A stretch of DNA of 64,000 nt. Origin: Actinomadura luteofluorescens. GTDB lineage: Bacteria; Actinomycetota; Actinomycetes; Streptosporangiales; Streptosporangiaceae. Both the position numbers and the translations under genes were made by a program. The stretch's first letter is position 1. The number at the start of each line of letters is the position of its first letter. The DNA lies in contig NZ_JACCBA010000001.1 of assembly GCF_013409365.1 (NCBI RefSeq), positions 3,720,001-3,784,000 on the forward strand, given 5' to 3'. Shown one piece after another: positions 1 through 13,277 of this stretch. The notes beneath the pieces are model-generated. The model was not told where the DNA came from. It made no database searches and was given only the letters and a program-made list of their open reading frames with translations.

Positions 1-1
1 C

Positions 2-343
2 CCGCTCGGCGCGGCCGCCGTGCTGCTGGCCTCCATCGGCTACGGGTCGACGCTGCTGATTCAGGAGCGCCTCATGGCGCTGACGCCCGTCCCCATGCAC
101 GGGCACGCCCTGGGGCTGCACTCGTCCGGGATGCTGACCATGCAGGGCGTCGGCGCGGCGCTGGCGGGCGGTGTCGCCCAGGTGACCTCGCCCGCCGCCG
201 CCATGGCGATCATGGCGGTCGCCTCGGTGGCCGTCACCCTCGTCCTGGCTCCGGGGCTCCGCCCGCACGGGATCTCCACACGATCCGCACACGACGGACG
301 CCACCGGCGCGACGGGACGGCGTCCAATGAGACATGCGCGTGA
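2..343 (+). CDS. MFS transporter, C-terminal part (5' end outside window)
   Basis: The frame is open from base 2, so the gene begins upstream of the window. About 113 residues are visible. They contain two hydrophobic stretches with Gly/Ala-rich helix packing (around LLASIGYGS and MAIMAVASVAVTLVLAP) and a short basic, polar cytosolic tail. This fits the last helices of a 12- or 14-TM major facilitator efflux protein. The stop codon lies 10 bases inside the next gene, so the two are probably cotranscribed and coupled. The context suggests an exporter linked to the product of the radical SAM enzyme, but the substrate cannot be read from this fragment. Confidence 0.6.
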   Translation, partial: PLGAAAVLLASIGYGSTLLIQERLMALTPVPMHGHALGLHSSGMLTMQGVGAALAGGVAQVTSPAAAMAIMAVASVAVTLVLAPGLRPHGISTRSAHDGRHRRDGTASNETCA

Positions 344-1746
344 AGATGATCCTCCCGGCCCTGACCGAGGCGACCTCGCCGTTCTTCCGTCCGATCAAGT
401 ACTCGCTGTTCCCGCCGCTCGGGCTCGCCACGCTCGCGGGGTACCTCGACCCGGACGACGAGGTGACGGTGACCGACGAGCACGTGCAGAAGGTCGACAC
501 CTCCGACGACCCCGACCTCGTGGTGATCCAGGTCTACATCACCTCGGCCCGGCGGGCCTACGAGCTGGCGGACCTCTACCGCGCCCGGGGCGTCCACGTC
601 TGCCTGGGCGGGCTGCACGTCACCTCGCTCCCGGACGAGGCGGCCCGGCACGCCGACACGATCTTCTGCGGGCCCGGCGAGGACACCTGGCCCCGCTTCC
701 TCGCCGACCTGCGCGCCGGGCGCCCGGCGGCCCGCTACGACTCCTCCGAGCGGACGCTCGCCGCGCTGCCGCCCATCCGCCGCGACCTCATCGCCCGCGA
801 GCGCTACCTCGTGCCGAACTCGATCGTGGTCTCGCGCGGCTGCCCGCATGTGTGCGACTTCTGCTACAAGGAGGCGTTCTTCGAGGGCGGCAAGTCGTTC
901 TACACCCAGACGGTCGACGCGGCGCTCGCCGAGATCGACCGGCTGCCGGGGCGGCACCTGTACTTCCTGGACGACCACCTGTTCGGCAACGCCCGGTTCG
1001 CGTCGGCGCTGTTCGACGGGATGCGCGGGATGGGACGGCTCTGGCAGGCGGCCGGGACGGTGAAGGCGGTGCTGAACCCCGGGCTCCTGGAGAAGGCCGT
1101 CGAGTCCGGGCTGCGGAGCCTGTTCGTCGGCTTCGAGACGGTCAACGCCGGGAACCTCACCGAGCAGCGCAAGTGGCAGAACATCGACCGCGACTACGGC
1201 GCGGTGGTGCGCCGGCTGCGCGACAACGGCGTGATGGTCAACGGCAGCTTCGTGTTCGGGATGGACGAGGACGACCCGTCGGTGTTCGACCGCACCGTCG
1301 AGTGGGCGGTCGGCCAGGGCATCGAGACGGCCACCTTCCACATCCTGACCCCCTATCCGGGCACGCGCCTCTACAGCCGCATGGAGCGGGCCGACCGGCT
1401 CCTGCACTCCGACTGGGACCGGTACGACACCCGCACGGTCGTCTTCAAGCCCGCCAAGATGACCGCCCAGCAGCTCGAGGACGGCTACTGGCGCGCCTAC
1501 CGCGACTTCTACCGCTGGGGTTCGATCCTGCGCGGCGCCGCGACCAAGCCGACGCTGCGCGGCAAGAGCCGGCACGTCGCCTACGCCGGGGGGTGGAAGA
1601 AGTTCGAGCCCGCCTGGGACCTGGTCATCCGCGCGCGGAGGGCGGGCCGTGCGCTGCCGCTGCTGGAGGCGATCCTGTCAGGCTTCGGCAGCCGTCCGGC
1701 CAGGAACGAACCCCGTCGGGAACCGGAGCCGGTTTCCGTATCCTGA
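334..1746 (+). CDS. B12-binding-domain radical SAM enzyme
   Basis: A 470-residue protein. Residues 1-125 look like a cobalamin-binding Rossmann domain (ILPALTE start, PPLGLATLAGYL, LGGLHVTS) but lack the canonical DxHxxG lower-ligand motif. The radical SAM core begins at about residue 160, with the cluster cysteines C170, C174 and C177 in a CxxxCxxC arrangement (RGCPHVCDFC). Enzymes of this architecture (BchE, HpnP, RiPP C-methyltransferases) carry out methylations or rearrangements at unactivated carbons. ATG 334 overlaps the stop of the upstream MFS gene. The substrate is unknown. A second enzyme of the same class lies 9 kb away in a RiPP operon, so peptide modification is possible but unproven. 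Confidence 0.85.
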   Translation: MRVKMILPALTEATSPFFRPIKYSLFPPLGLATLAGYLDPDDEVTVTDEHVQKVDTSDDPDLVVIQVYITSARRAYELADLYRARGVHVCLGGLHVTSLPDEAARHADTIFCGPGEDTWPRFLADLRAGRPAARYDSSERTLAALPPIRRDLIARERYLVPNSIVVSRGCPHVCDFCYKEAFFEGGKSFYTQTVDAALAEIDRLPGRHLYFLDDHLFGNARFASALFDGMRGMGRLWQAAGTVKAVLNPGLLEKAVESGLRSLFVGFETVNAGNLTEQRKWQNIDRDYGAVVRRLRDNGVMVNGSFVFGMDEDDPSVFDRTVEWAVGQGIETATFHILTPYPGTRLYSRMERADRLLHSDWDRYDTRTVVFKPAKMTAQQLEDGYWRAYRDFYRWGSILRGAATKPTLRGKSRHVAYAGGWKKFEPAWDLVIRARRAGRALPLLEAILSGFGSRPARNEPRREPEPVSVS

Positions 1747-1918
1747 TCCCCTCGCTCGTGCGGTGCGGGAGACCGGTTTTGCAGGTTTCCTACAACTACA
1801 GCGGCGCAGCGTGCGTTGTCGGCGGCATGGCGCCGCCGCTCTCTGGGCGGAAAGGTGAATGTGTCCGGGTGGCGCCGTGGCCCGGCGCCGCACATCGTCT
1901 AGAGGAGGGCTCGGTCGG

Positions 1919-7435
<5,517 letters not shown>

Positions 7436-7442
7436 CCTCGGG

Positions 7443-7478
7443 GGCGCAGGGGGCCGGGACTGGCCGGCCCCCTGCGCC
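7443..7478. terminator. Bidirectional hairpin terminator
   Basis: Two perfect 15-base arms (7443-7457 and 7464-7478, GGCGCAGGGGGCCGG and its complement) are separated by six bases. The hairpin fills the 44-base gap between the convergent carboxylase and lanthionine synthetase genes. No T-tract follows, as is common in actinobacteria. Confidence 0.8.
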
Positions 7479-7479
7479 G

Positions 7480-10128
7480 TCAGGGGTGCGGGGGGCCGGC
7501 CGCCGGGGCCTCGCGCCGGAAGCCGTCGAGCGTCAGCTGCCCGGCGGCGGTGTCCGCGGAGGCGTAGCGCAGGGCCGTGACCAGGACGCCGCCGTAGCCG
7601 ACCATGTAGTCGGGGGTGACGCAGCCGGCGGTGTCGCTCCGCCAGCGGACGCGGCCGTCCCCGGCGCGGGTCTCGAACGCGTCCAGGAGCCGCATCGCCG
7701 CCGTCGCCTGGCGGTGGTACTCGCGGTCGCGCGTGTGCTGGTACATGTCGAGCAGGTAGTCGACGCTTCCGGCCAGCCCGTGGCAGTAGGACGGCCCGAG
7801 CCAGCGGGCGCCGCGCGCCACCATCGACGCGGCGGCCCGCGGCCACCAGAGGTCGTCCATGCGGCAGGCGCGGTTCATGTTGAGGAGGAACCGGCCCACG
7901 CCGGCGGCTCCGTGGCACCAGACGCCCGCCGACCCCTCGGCGGCGCTCGGCCATTCGCGGCCGTCGCCGTCCGGCAGGGCCGGACGTGCCCGTCCCGTCA
8001 GCCAGCGCGCCGCCGCGGACGCCGTCCGGGCGAACCTCTCGTCGCCCGTGGCGAGGAACAGGTCGAGGAGGCTGTCGGCGATCCCGGCGGCGCCGTGCGC
8101 GTATCCGCAGTGGGCCTTCCCGCCGAGTTCTCCGAAGCCTTCCGGTATGCGCCAGCACGCCGTCCCGGGCGCGGGCGACTCCGCGGCCGACACCAGGGCG
8201 CGCCCCGCCGCCTCCGCGTGGGCCAGGTGCCGCCGGTCCCCGGTCTCCTGGTGGACGAGGAGGTGGAAGCGGAGCATGCCCGCACGCCCGTTCATCAGGT
8301 CGGGCGATCCGGTGGGCATCCCGGCGACCGCGTCGCTGATCCGGGCCGCGTCCTCGACCAGTTTGGCGTCGTCCAGCACCTGGCCCGCCCGGAGCAGCGC
8401 GGCGCCCACACCGGCTTCTCCGACGTACAGGCCGGGCACGACGGCGCCCGGGAAGGGCGCGGAGGAGCGAAGCCACTCGACGGCTCCCGACAGGACGTCG
8501 CGATGCCGCTGCGCGCCGAACCGGGCGACCGCCTCCGCGAGGGCGAGGACGCATCCCGCCGCGCCGATGTGGAGGAAGCGGTGCGGCAGCCCCAGCGCAG
8601 AGGGGTGTGTGCTGGTCCAGGCGAGGCCCGCGCCTGCGGGATGCGCGTCCTCGCACATCGCGTCCGCCAGGGCGTGCGCGGTTTCGAGTGCGTCGCGGCG
8701 AGGTTCCGGGGTGAACGGCTCGATGCGGGTCGGCGCGCAGCGCAGCAGGCGTCCGACCTCCGCCAGGGACGGACGTGAGCCGGGGTCCGCGCGCAGGCAG
8801 CGAAGGATCAGCGACTCCAGTGCCTCGGACACCCGTGGATTGAGCAGCCGGACGGGCCGCTTCGGAAGGTCGTACGGCTCGGGGGCGTGGCTCGGATTGG
8901 CGCCGGTGGCCGCGTAGTACAGGAACGCGCCCAGCGAGTAGACGTCGTCCGACGGCTCCGGAGGCCCGCCCTCGGCCGCACGGTACGGGCACAGGTAGCC
9001 GCGCGTCCCGGCGGGTGGCGGCTCCGGGTCGCGCATGTCGTGGGCCAGTTCGAAGTCGATGAGGCGGAGGCGCCCGCTCCCGTCGGTCATCACGTTCGAC
9101 GGCTTCAGGTCGCGGTAGACGATCCCCTCCTGGTGGAGGTGCTCCAGGAGGGCCAGCAGCCGCCGCCCGACGGACCGGATCTCCTTGTCGCCGTACAGCA
9201 GGCCCAGCCGCATCCGCCGGGCGAGCAGATCCTCCATGTTGCGACCGCCCGCGTCCTCCATCACGAGGGCGCCGCCGGGACCGTCGACCAGCACCTCGTA
9301 CAGCTCCGGGCAGACCCCCGTCCCCCGCAGCCTGCGGAGCATCGCCGCCTCGTGCGCCAGCCGTTCCGCCGCGCCCTCGCTCCGGCGGTCCACGCACTTG
9401 ACGACGCACTGCCGCAGCCGCTCCAGGTCGACCGCCGCGTGCACCGAGGCCCGCGGCGTCCAGTGCAGCCGCGCGACCACGTGGTAGCGGCGGGCGAGCG
9501 CGCGTTCCAGCGCGGTGTCGCCCCGCTCGGCGGCGCCGGACGCCTCGAACGGATCGAGCGTCACCGGGGCGTGCCTGCGCCTGTCGTCGACCACCAGCCG
9601 GCCCCGGCCGTCGTACAGCCCCGGCACCACGTGGCCCGGTTCGAGTTGCAGGGGGATGAGCTTGAACGCCCCGTACCGGTAGTGGACGGCGCTGTCGCGG
9701 CGCAGCGGATAGTCGGCGGGGATGCGCGGACCGGCCCGGCCGGGCGTCGCGCGGTCGAGTTCCCGGGCGAGCCGCACCGCCTCGGCCGTGTCGTCGGGAT
9801 ACACCGTCAGCCACTTGCCGACCTGGGTGAGGCCCAGCTCGCCGCGGTTCATCCGGTCCAGCTCGGCGGCGGTCCCGACCAGCTTGAAGTCGGCCCTGCC
9901 CGCCGCCAGGACCGGGAGCACCGCGCGCAGCGCCTCCTCCGCGCCGCCCGCGTGCGCCGACACGTGGATCTTCCACCCCTGGACGGGGCGGTCCGCCGGC
10001 CCGCGCCGGGTCGCGCGGACCCACACCCCGTTCTCCTCGACGTCCCAGACCGCGCCGGGCAGGCCCGCCCGCAGCAGCCCGGGGACGCCGGCCCCGGCGC
10101 GCTCCCCCTCCACCCTGGACCGGATCAC
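7480..10128 (-). CDS. Class IV-like lanthionine synthetase (LanL/LanKC family)
   Basis: A three-domain, 882-residue lanthipeptide synthetase. It should phosphorylate Ser/Thr of a precursor, eliminate phosphate, and cyclise Cys onto the dehydro residues. The N-terminal ~190 residues match the lyase-like region of class III/IV enzymes (GWKIHVSA, FKLVG). A kinase domain follows (VVKCVD lysine, YRDLKPSNV catalytic loop, DFE in place of DFG). The C-terminal ~370 residues form a LanC cyclase carrying all three expected zinc ligands: His in YAHGAAG, Cys in WCHGAAG, and Cys-His in YCHGLAG. Intact ligands favour class IV (LanL) over class III. GTG 10128 overlaps the precursor stop (GTGA), the habitual coupling in this genome; in-frame ATG codons at 10146 and 10167 are alternatives. 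No dedicated exporter or peptidase is adjacent. Confidence 0.9.
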   Translation of the reverse strand: MIRSRVEGERAGAGVPGLLRAGLPGAVWDVEENGVWVRATRRGPADRPVQGWKIHVSAHAGGAEEALRAVLPVLAAGRADFKLVGTAAELDRMNRGELGLTQVGKWLTVYPDDTAEAVRLARELDRATPGRAGPRIPADYPLRRDSAVHYRYGAFKLIPLQLEPGHVVPGLYDGRGRLVVDDRRRHAPVTLDPFEASGAAERGDTALERALARRYHVVARLHWTPRASVHAAVDLERLRQCVVKCVDRRSEGAAERLAHEAAMLRRLRGTGVCPELYEVLVDGPGGALVMEDAGGRNMEDLLARRMRLGLLYGDKEIRSVGRRLLALLEHLHQEGIVYRDLKPSNVMTDGSGRLRLIDFELAHDMRDPEPPPAGTRGYLCPYRAAEGGPPEPSDDVYSLGAFLYYAATGANPSHAPEPYDLPKRPVRLLNPRVSEALESLILRCLRADPGSRPSLAEVGRLLRCAPTRIEPFTPEPRRDALETAHALADAMCEDAHPAGAGLAWTSTHPSALGLPHRFLHIGAAGCVLALAEAVARFGAQRHRDVLSGAVEWLRSSAPFPGAVVPGLYVGEAGVGAALLRAGQVLDDAKLVEDAARISDAVAGMPTGSPDLMNGRAGMLRFHLLVHQETGDRRHLAHAEAAGRALVSAAESPAPGTACWRIPEGFGELGGKAHCGYAHGAAGIADSLLDLFLATGDERFARTASAAARWLTGRARPALPDGDGREWPSAAEGSAGVWCHGAAGVGRFLLNMNRACRMDDLWWPRAAASMVARGARWLGPSYCHGLAGSVDYLLDMYQHTRDREYHRQATAAMRLLDAFETRAGDGRVRWRSDTAGCVTPDYMVGYGGVLVTALRYASADTAAGQLTLDGFRREAPAAGPPHP

Positions 10129-10406
10129 GTGGTGAACGGCACGCATCCGCAGATGGTGACGATGCACGAGATCCCGTCGCAGGTGAAGGCGCAGTCCGAC
10201 TCGGGCGCCCGCCCCGACCAGCCGAACGGCCCCTCGCCGAGCCGCAGCTCCCGCGTCAGGTCCTCGATGATCGGTTCCACGACGCCCGCGTCCCCGAGCA
10301 GCCGGCCCGGGTCCCGGCGCAGCGCGTCGGCGTACTCCGGCTCGCTCACGGCGCGGGCCAGCACCCGCCGCACCTGCTCGCGCGTCTCGTCCAGGTTCTC
10401 GCTCAT
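10125..10406 (-). CDS. Lanthipeptide precursor peptide with five-Cys core
   Basis: A 93-residue peptide with a leader and core layout. Residues 1-60 are helical, charged and Cys-free. They include a DPGRLLGDAG segment resembling nitrile-hydratase/Nif11-type leaders. The C-terminal ~24 residues hold all five cysteines (C72, C76, C81, C86, C88) among Ser/Thr residues S70, T75, S80, T84, T92 and T93, the composition expected of a lanthionine-bridged core. The exact leader/core boundary is unknown; GRAPES around 65-70 is a plausible junction. GGAGGAGG lies just upstream of ATG 10406. The stop overlaps the synthetase start, so the peptide is the obvious substrate of that enzyme. It follows the second precursor-like gene by 26 bases. 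Confidence 0.85.
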   Translation of the reverse strand: MSENLDETREQVRRVLARAVSEPEYADALRRDPGRLLGDAGVVEPIIEDLTRELRLGEGPFGWSGRAPESDCAFTCDGISCIVTICGCVPFTT

Positions 10407-10432
10407 GGCGCGCCTCCTCCCCGTTCCCGCCG

Positions 10433-10825
10433 TCAGGCCGCGCCGGGCCCGCGGCGCTCGATCATCTTCCGCATGCTCCGCGCCTCGATCTCCTGCTGGA
10501 CGTTCTCGACCTCGGCGGCGACGGACAACGAGACCACCACCGAGACCGCGACGTCCACGCCGACGTGGACGTAGGTCTCGGCGACCTGCCCGACCCCCTC
10601 GCGGGCCCCCGGGACCTCGCGCGGGACGAGCTCGGACAGGCGCCGCCCCGCGATCTCGGCCCGCTCGGCGTCGGAGACCCGCACGCCGAGGCCGGCGAGC
10701 GTGCCCGCCGGGTCGTGTTCGAGGCGGTCCCGCATCTCGGGCCGGGTGATCAGGTCGTCGAGGGCGCGCGCGAAGGTCTCGGCGTCGATGCCGATGCCCT
10801 CGCCGATCGGGAATGGGGTCGTCAT
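10433..10825 (-). CDS. Second RiPP precursor-like peptide, NHLP-type leader and Val-rich Cys-free tail
   Basis: A 130-residue protein without cysteine. Its first ~70 residues (…RPEMRDRLEHDPAGTLAGLGV…) appear to share with the neighbouring lanthipeptide precursor the nitrile-hydratase-like signature of acidic helix, DP, then a Leu/Gly turn. After about residue 80 comes a markedly Val-rich stretch (VHVGVDVAVSVVVSLSVAAE, 87-106) and a basic, helical end (RSMRKMIERRG). Its position between a B12-radical SAM enzyme and a precursor gene makes it a likely substrate of that enzyme, as in proteusin clusters where Val residues are C-methylated. It could instead be an accessory or recognition protein. 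The start is ATG 10825, with GAGCGGAG ahead of it. Confidence 0.7.
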   Translation of the reverse strand: MTTPFPIGEGIGIDAETFARALDDLITRPEMRDRLEHDPAGTLAGLGVRVSDAERAEIAGRRLSELVPREVPGAREGVGQVAETYVHVGVDVAVSVVVSLSVAAEVENVQQEIEARSMRKMIERRGPGAA

Positions 10826-10842
10826 GGTCGTCTCCGCTCTCG

Positions 10843-12480
10843 CTAGCGCATGAGTGAGTCCGGCCCCCAGTCGGAGCCGGCGGGCACGGGATCGTCGTCC
10901 GTGCCGATGAAGTGGCGTTGCGGGATCCCGACGTGCACGGGCCCGGTGCGCTCCGCGTCCGGGGCAGGGGCCGGGGCCGTGGCCTCGGGCGGCAGGTCGG
11001 ACGCGCGCAGCGGCTTGGGCGCCCGGGCGACCTCGCGCAGGCCGCGCAGGCCGGTGCCCGGCCGCCGCAGGACCGTCCGCGGGTAGAAGTCGTGGATCGC
11101 CTGGGGGAACGCGAACTCGATCATGCGGCGGCCGGGGGTGCGGATCAGCGCCACGGCCTTGAGCTGCTCGACCAGGTCGCCGATCTCCCAGATCTCCTCG
11201 GGGGTGAGCCGGACGCCGGACCGGAACAGGTAGAGGTCGCGGAAGAAGCCGAACTCGTCGTACATGGTCTCGTTCACCACGCCCCGGGCGCGGTCGGCCT
11301 GCCACAGCCTCGATCCGGGGATCTGGCAGTACCACTGGAGCAGGATCCGGACGCCGTACAGGGCGTGCAGGCGGACGGCGAACCGGATGGTCTTCTCGAC
11401 CTCGGCCTTGGTCTCCCAGGGCAGGCCGAGGATGAAGGAGAAGTCGGCCCGGTCGCTGATGCCGAACTCCTGGAGCCGGCGCGCGGCCCGTTCGAGGATG
11501 TCGCAGGTCGTGCCCTTGCCGACGAGCTTCAGCCCCTCGTCGTACCCGCATTCGGCGCCGATCAGGAACTGGCAGGTGAACGGCGCGATGGCGGGCACGT
11601 ACGGCTCGTACAGCAGGTCGGTCGCGCGCGAGTCGTACACCAGCAGGGGGCTCAGCCCGCGGCGGGCGATGGCCTCGGCGATGGCGGTCGCCCGGCGGGG
11701 GTTCATCGAGAACTCGTCGTCGATGATGTGGACGGTCCGGTAGAGCGTGCGGTCGAGGTGCGGCAGCACCGCCTCCAGGCGGTCGACGAACGCCTCGGGC
11801 CGCAGGCCGCGCCAGGTGCGCCGGTAGGAGGTGCTGCAGAAGGAGCAGTCGAAGGCGCAGCCCCGCGACGACTCGATCGCCAGCCCCTTGTAGACGCCGG
11901 CCGGGACCTCCGCGTAGTCGGGGACGGGGAACTCCGCCAGCCGCTCCGCCTCCATCTTGGGCGCCAGGGCGTTCCGCCTGATCGTTCCGTCGGCCTCCCG
12001 CCGGCTGAGATTCGGGACGCCGTCGAGACCGGTCCCCTCGGAAATGGCGGCGCACAGCGCGGGCAGACCCGTTTCCGCCTCGCCGCGGATCACGTAGTCC
12101 ACCGGGAAGGCGCCGAGAATGTACTCGTCGAACATGGTCGGATGGATCCCGCCGAGGACGATCGGCACGTCCGGCCGGTCCCGCCGGATTTCCTGGATCA
12201 CCACGCGCGCGGTCGGCCACGACATCGACGTGGCGCCGATTCCGACGAGATCGCAGTTCTCGAGATCGGCCGCCCAGGCCGTGAGCCGGTGGTCCGCCGC
12301 GGCGATCAGGTCGGCCAGCACCACCTCGTGGCCCGCCGCGCGCAGCACCGAGGCCAGCAGGTAGATCCCGTAGGGCGGGCACTCCCGCACGGCGTCCATC
12401 GCGATGGACCGCAGTTCCCCGGTCCGCCGGCCGCCGCCGCGGTAATCCATGATCGGTGGTTCGACGAGCAGAACCTTCAC
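10843..12480 (-). CDS. B12-binding-domain radical SAM enzyme of the RiPP operon
   Basis: A 545-residue protein. Residues 1-145 form a cobalamin-binding-like Rossmann domain (VLLVEPPIMDYRGGG, GIGATSMSW, VLGGIHPTM) without DxHxxG. The radical SAM core follows, with C208, C212 and C215 as CxxxCxxC (SRGCAFDCSFC). A ~150-residue C-terminal region ends in a proline-rich, acidic tail. GTG 12480 is chosen because GGGAGAAGG precedes it and the protein then opens with the family-typical VKVLLVEPP. It is the first gene of the minus-strand operon, 17 bases ahead of the Val-rich peptide. Family knowledge suggests a C-methyltransferase or another radical modification of a peptide; which precursor it acts on is inference. 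Confidence 0.85.
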   Translation of the reverse strand: MKVLLVEPPIMDYRGGGRRTGELRSIAMDAVRECPPYGIYLLASVLRAAGHEVVLADLIAAADHRLTAWAADLENCDLVGIGATSMSWPTARVVIQEIRRDRPDVPIVLGGIHPTMFDEYILGAFPVDYVIRGEAETGLPALCAAISEGTGLDGVPNLSRREADGTIRRNALAPKMEAERLAEFPVPDYAEVPAGVYKGLAIESSRGCAFDCSFCSTSYRRTWRGLRPEAFVDRLEAVLPHLDRTLYRTVHIIDDEFSMNPRRATAIAEAIARRGLSPLLVYDSRATDLLYEPYVPAIAPFTCQFLIGAECGYDEGLKLVGKGTTCDILERAARRLQEFGISDRADFSFILGLPWETKAEVEKTIRFAVRLHALYGVRILLQWYCQIPGSRLWQADRARGVVNETMYDEFGFFRDLYLFRSGVRLTPEEIWEIGDLVEQLKAVALIRTPGRRMIEFAFPQAIHDFYPRTVLRRPGTGLRGLREVARAPKPLRASDLPPEATAPAPAPDAERTGPVHVGIPQRHFIGTDDDPVPAGSDWGPDSLMR

Positions 12481-12855
12481 GGCCTTCTCCCGTCCGGGAA
12501 AGGACGGACGGGGGAATGCGGGCAGCGCGATCAATGGCGCGCCGCCGCCGCTCCCCCGTACCCCTTTCCTCGCATCCCCGTTAACGCATCGATGGTCGGC
12601 CTGCCCGAAATTCCAGGTCAAGAGATGGTAAAGTGATCAATGCCCGAAAACGTCGTTTGCGCCGCCGCCGAAAGAGGCCCGCGACCGCGCCGGAGATCGT
12701 TTCATCGGCGCACCCGCGGGCTCGGAACGTCCTCCTGCGAACCGGGCCGCGAACGACACGAGATTGTTCACCGGGTCGGAAACGGCGAGCAGGGCGTCCG
12801 CGAAAGAGGCCTCACGGCGAAGTCCGAAACCCGGCGGCTCGCGCCCGTCCCGGCG
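12481..12855. other. Intergenic region upstream of the RiPP operon
   Basis: 375 bases without a convincing gene. On the minus strand a TTGACC box lies near 12616-12621, which could be a -35 element for the operon, but no good -10 element follows at the standard distance. A hairpin occupies the 5' leader next to the start codon (12489-12512). The part nearer the HEAT-repeat gene shows no recognisable signal. Confidence 0.4.
12489..12512 (-). promoter_or_regulatory. 5'-leader hairpin abutting the ribosome site of the radical SAM gene
   Basis: Perfect 8-base arms CCCGTCCG and CGGACGGG enclose an 8-base loop. On the mRNA the 3' arm runs straight into AGAAGGCC-GTG, so the last G's of the ribosome-binding site are in the stem. 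Folding could limit initiation of the operon's first gene, or it may simply protect the transcript end. Confidence 0.4.
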
Positions 12856-13197
12856 CTAGGAGATCCAGCCGTTGGCCTGCGCCTGTTCGAGGACGTCCTC
12901 GGCCGCGCGGGTGTCGAGCATCTCCAGGCCGCGGACCGCCCAGAACCGCAGCGGCTCGTCGGGGCTCTCCAGCTGGTCGCGGAACACCTCCAGGGCCTCC
13001 GGCGACCGGGCCTCGGCGATCAGTTCGAGCAGCCAGCAGCGCAGGCCGGGGTCGTCGCGCTCCGCCGCGAACTCGGCGATCAGCTCGCCGACGTAGGCGT
13101 CGGCGTGCTCGCGCAGGAAGTCGAAGGCGTCCTCCCGGACCCGCGGCTCCCTCGTCCGCATGAGCTGCATGGCCTGATCGAAACGCCGCCGCGACAT
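12856..13197 (-). CDS. Small HEAT-repeat-like protein
   Basis: A 113-residue, all-helical protein built from about three HEAT-like helical pairs (REDAFDFLREHADAYVGELIAEFA; RCWLLELIAEARSPEALEVFRDQL; RFWAVRGLEMLDTRAAEDVLEQA). There are no catalytic residues, signal peptide or membrane segments. Such repeats bind other proteins, and short stand-alone copies are common in actinobacteria and usually uncharacterised. It lies between the RiPP operon leader and the MarR gene and has its own spacing to each, so membership in either system is not supported. ATG 13197 gives MSRRRFDQAMQ. Confidence 0.7.
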   Translation of the reverse strand: MSRRRFDQAMQLMRTREPRVREDAFDFLREHADAYVGELIAEFAAERDDPGLRCWLLELIAEARSPEALEVFRDQLESPDEPLRFWAVRGLEMLDTRAAEDVLEQAQANGWIS

Positions 13198-13277
13198 GCG
13201 CCGACCCTACGGCTGAACCCCGACAAAGCGCATACGGCCAACGGATCGCGCCGGCGGATCGGCCTCCGCCCGCAGGG

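Noticed and set aside
10843..12621. Longer radical SAM protein starting at 12621
   Set aside because: The extra N-terminal residues are unlike the family, whereas GTG 12480 has a good ribosome site and starts directly at VKVLLVEPP.
12633..13163. Plus-strand Arg-rich small gene opposite the HEAT-repeat gene
   Set aside because: Composition is typical of an out-of-frame GC-rich reading; the minus-strand HEAT-like protein explains the stretch.
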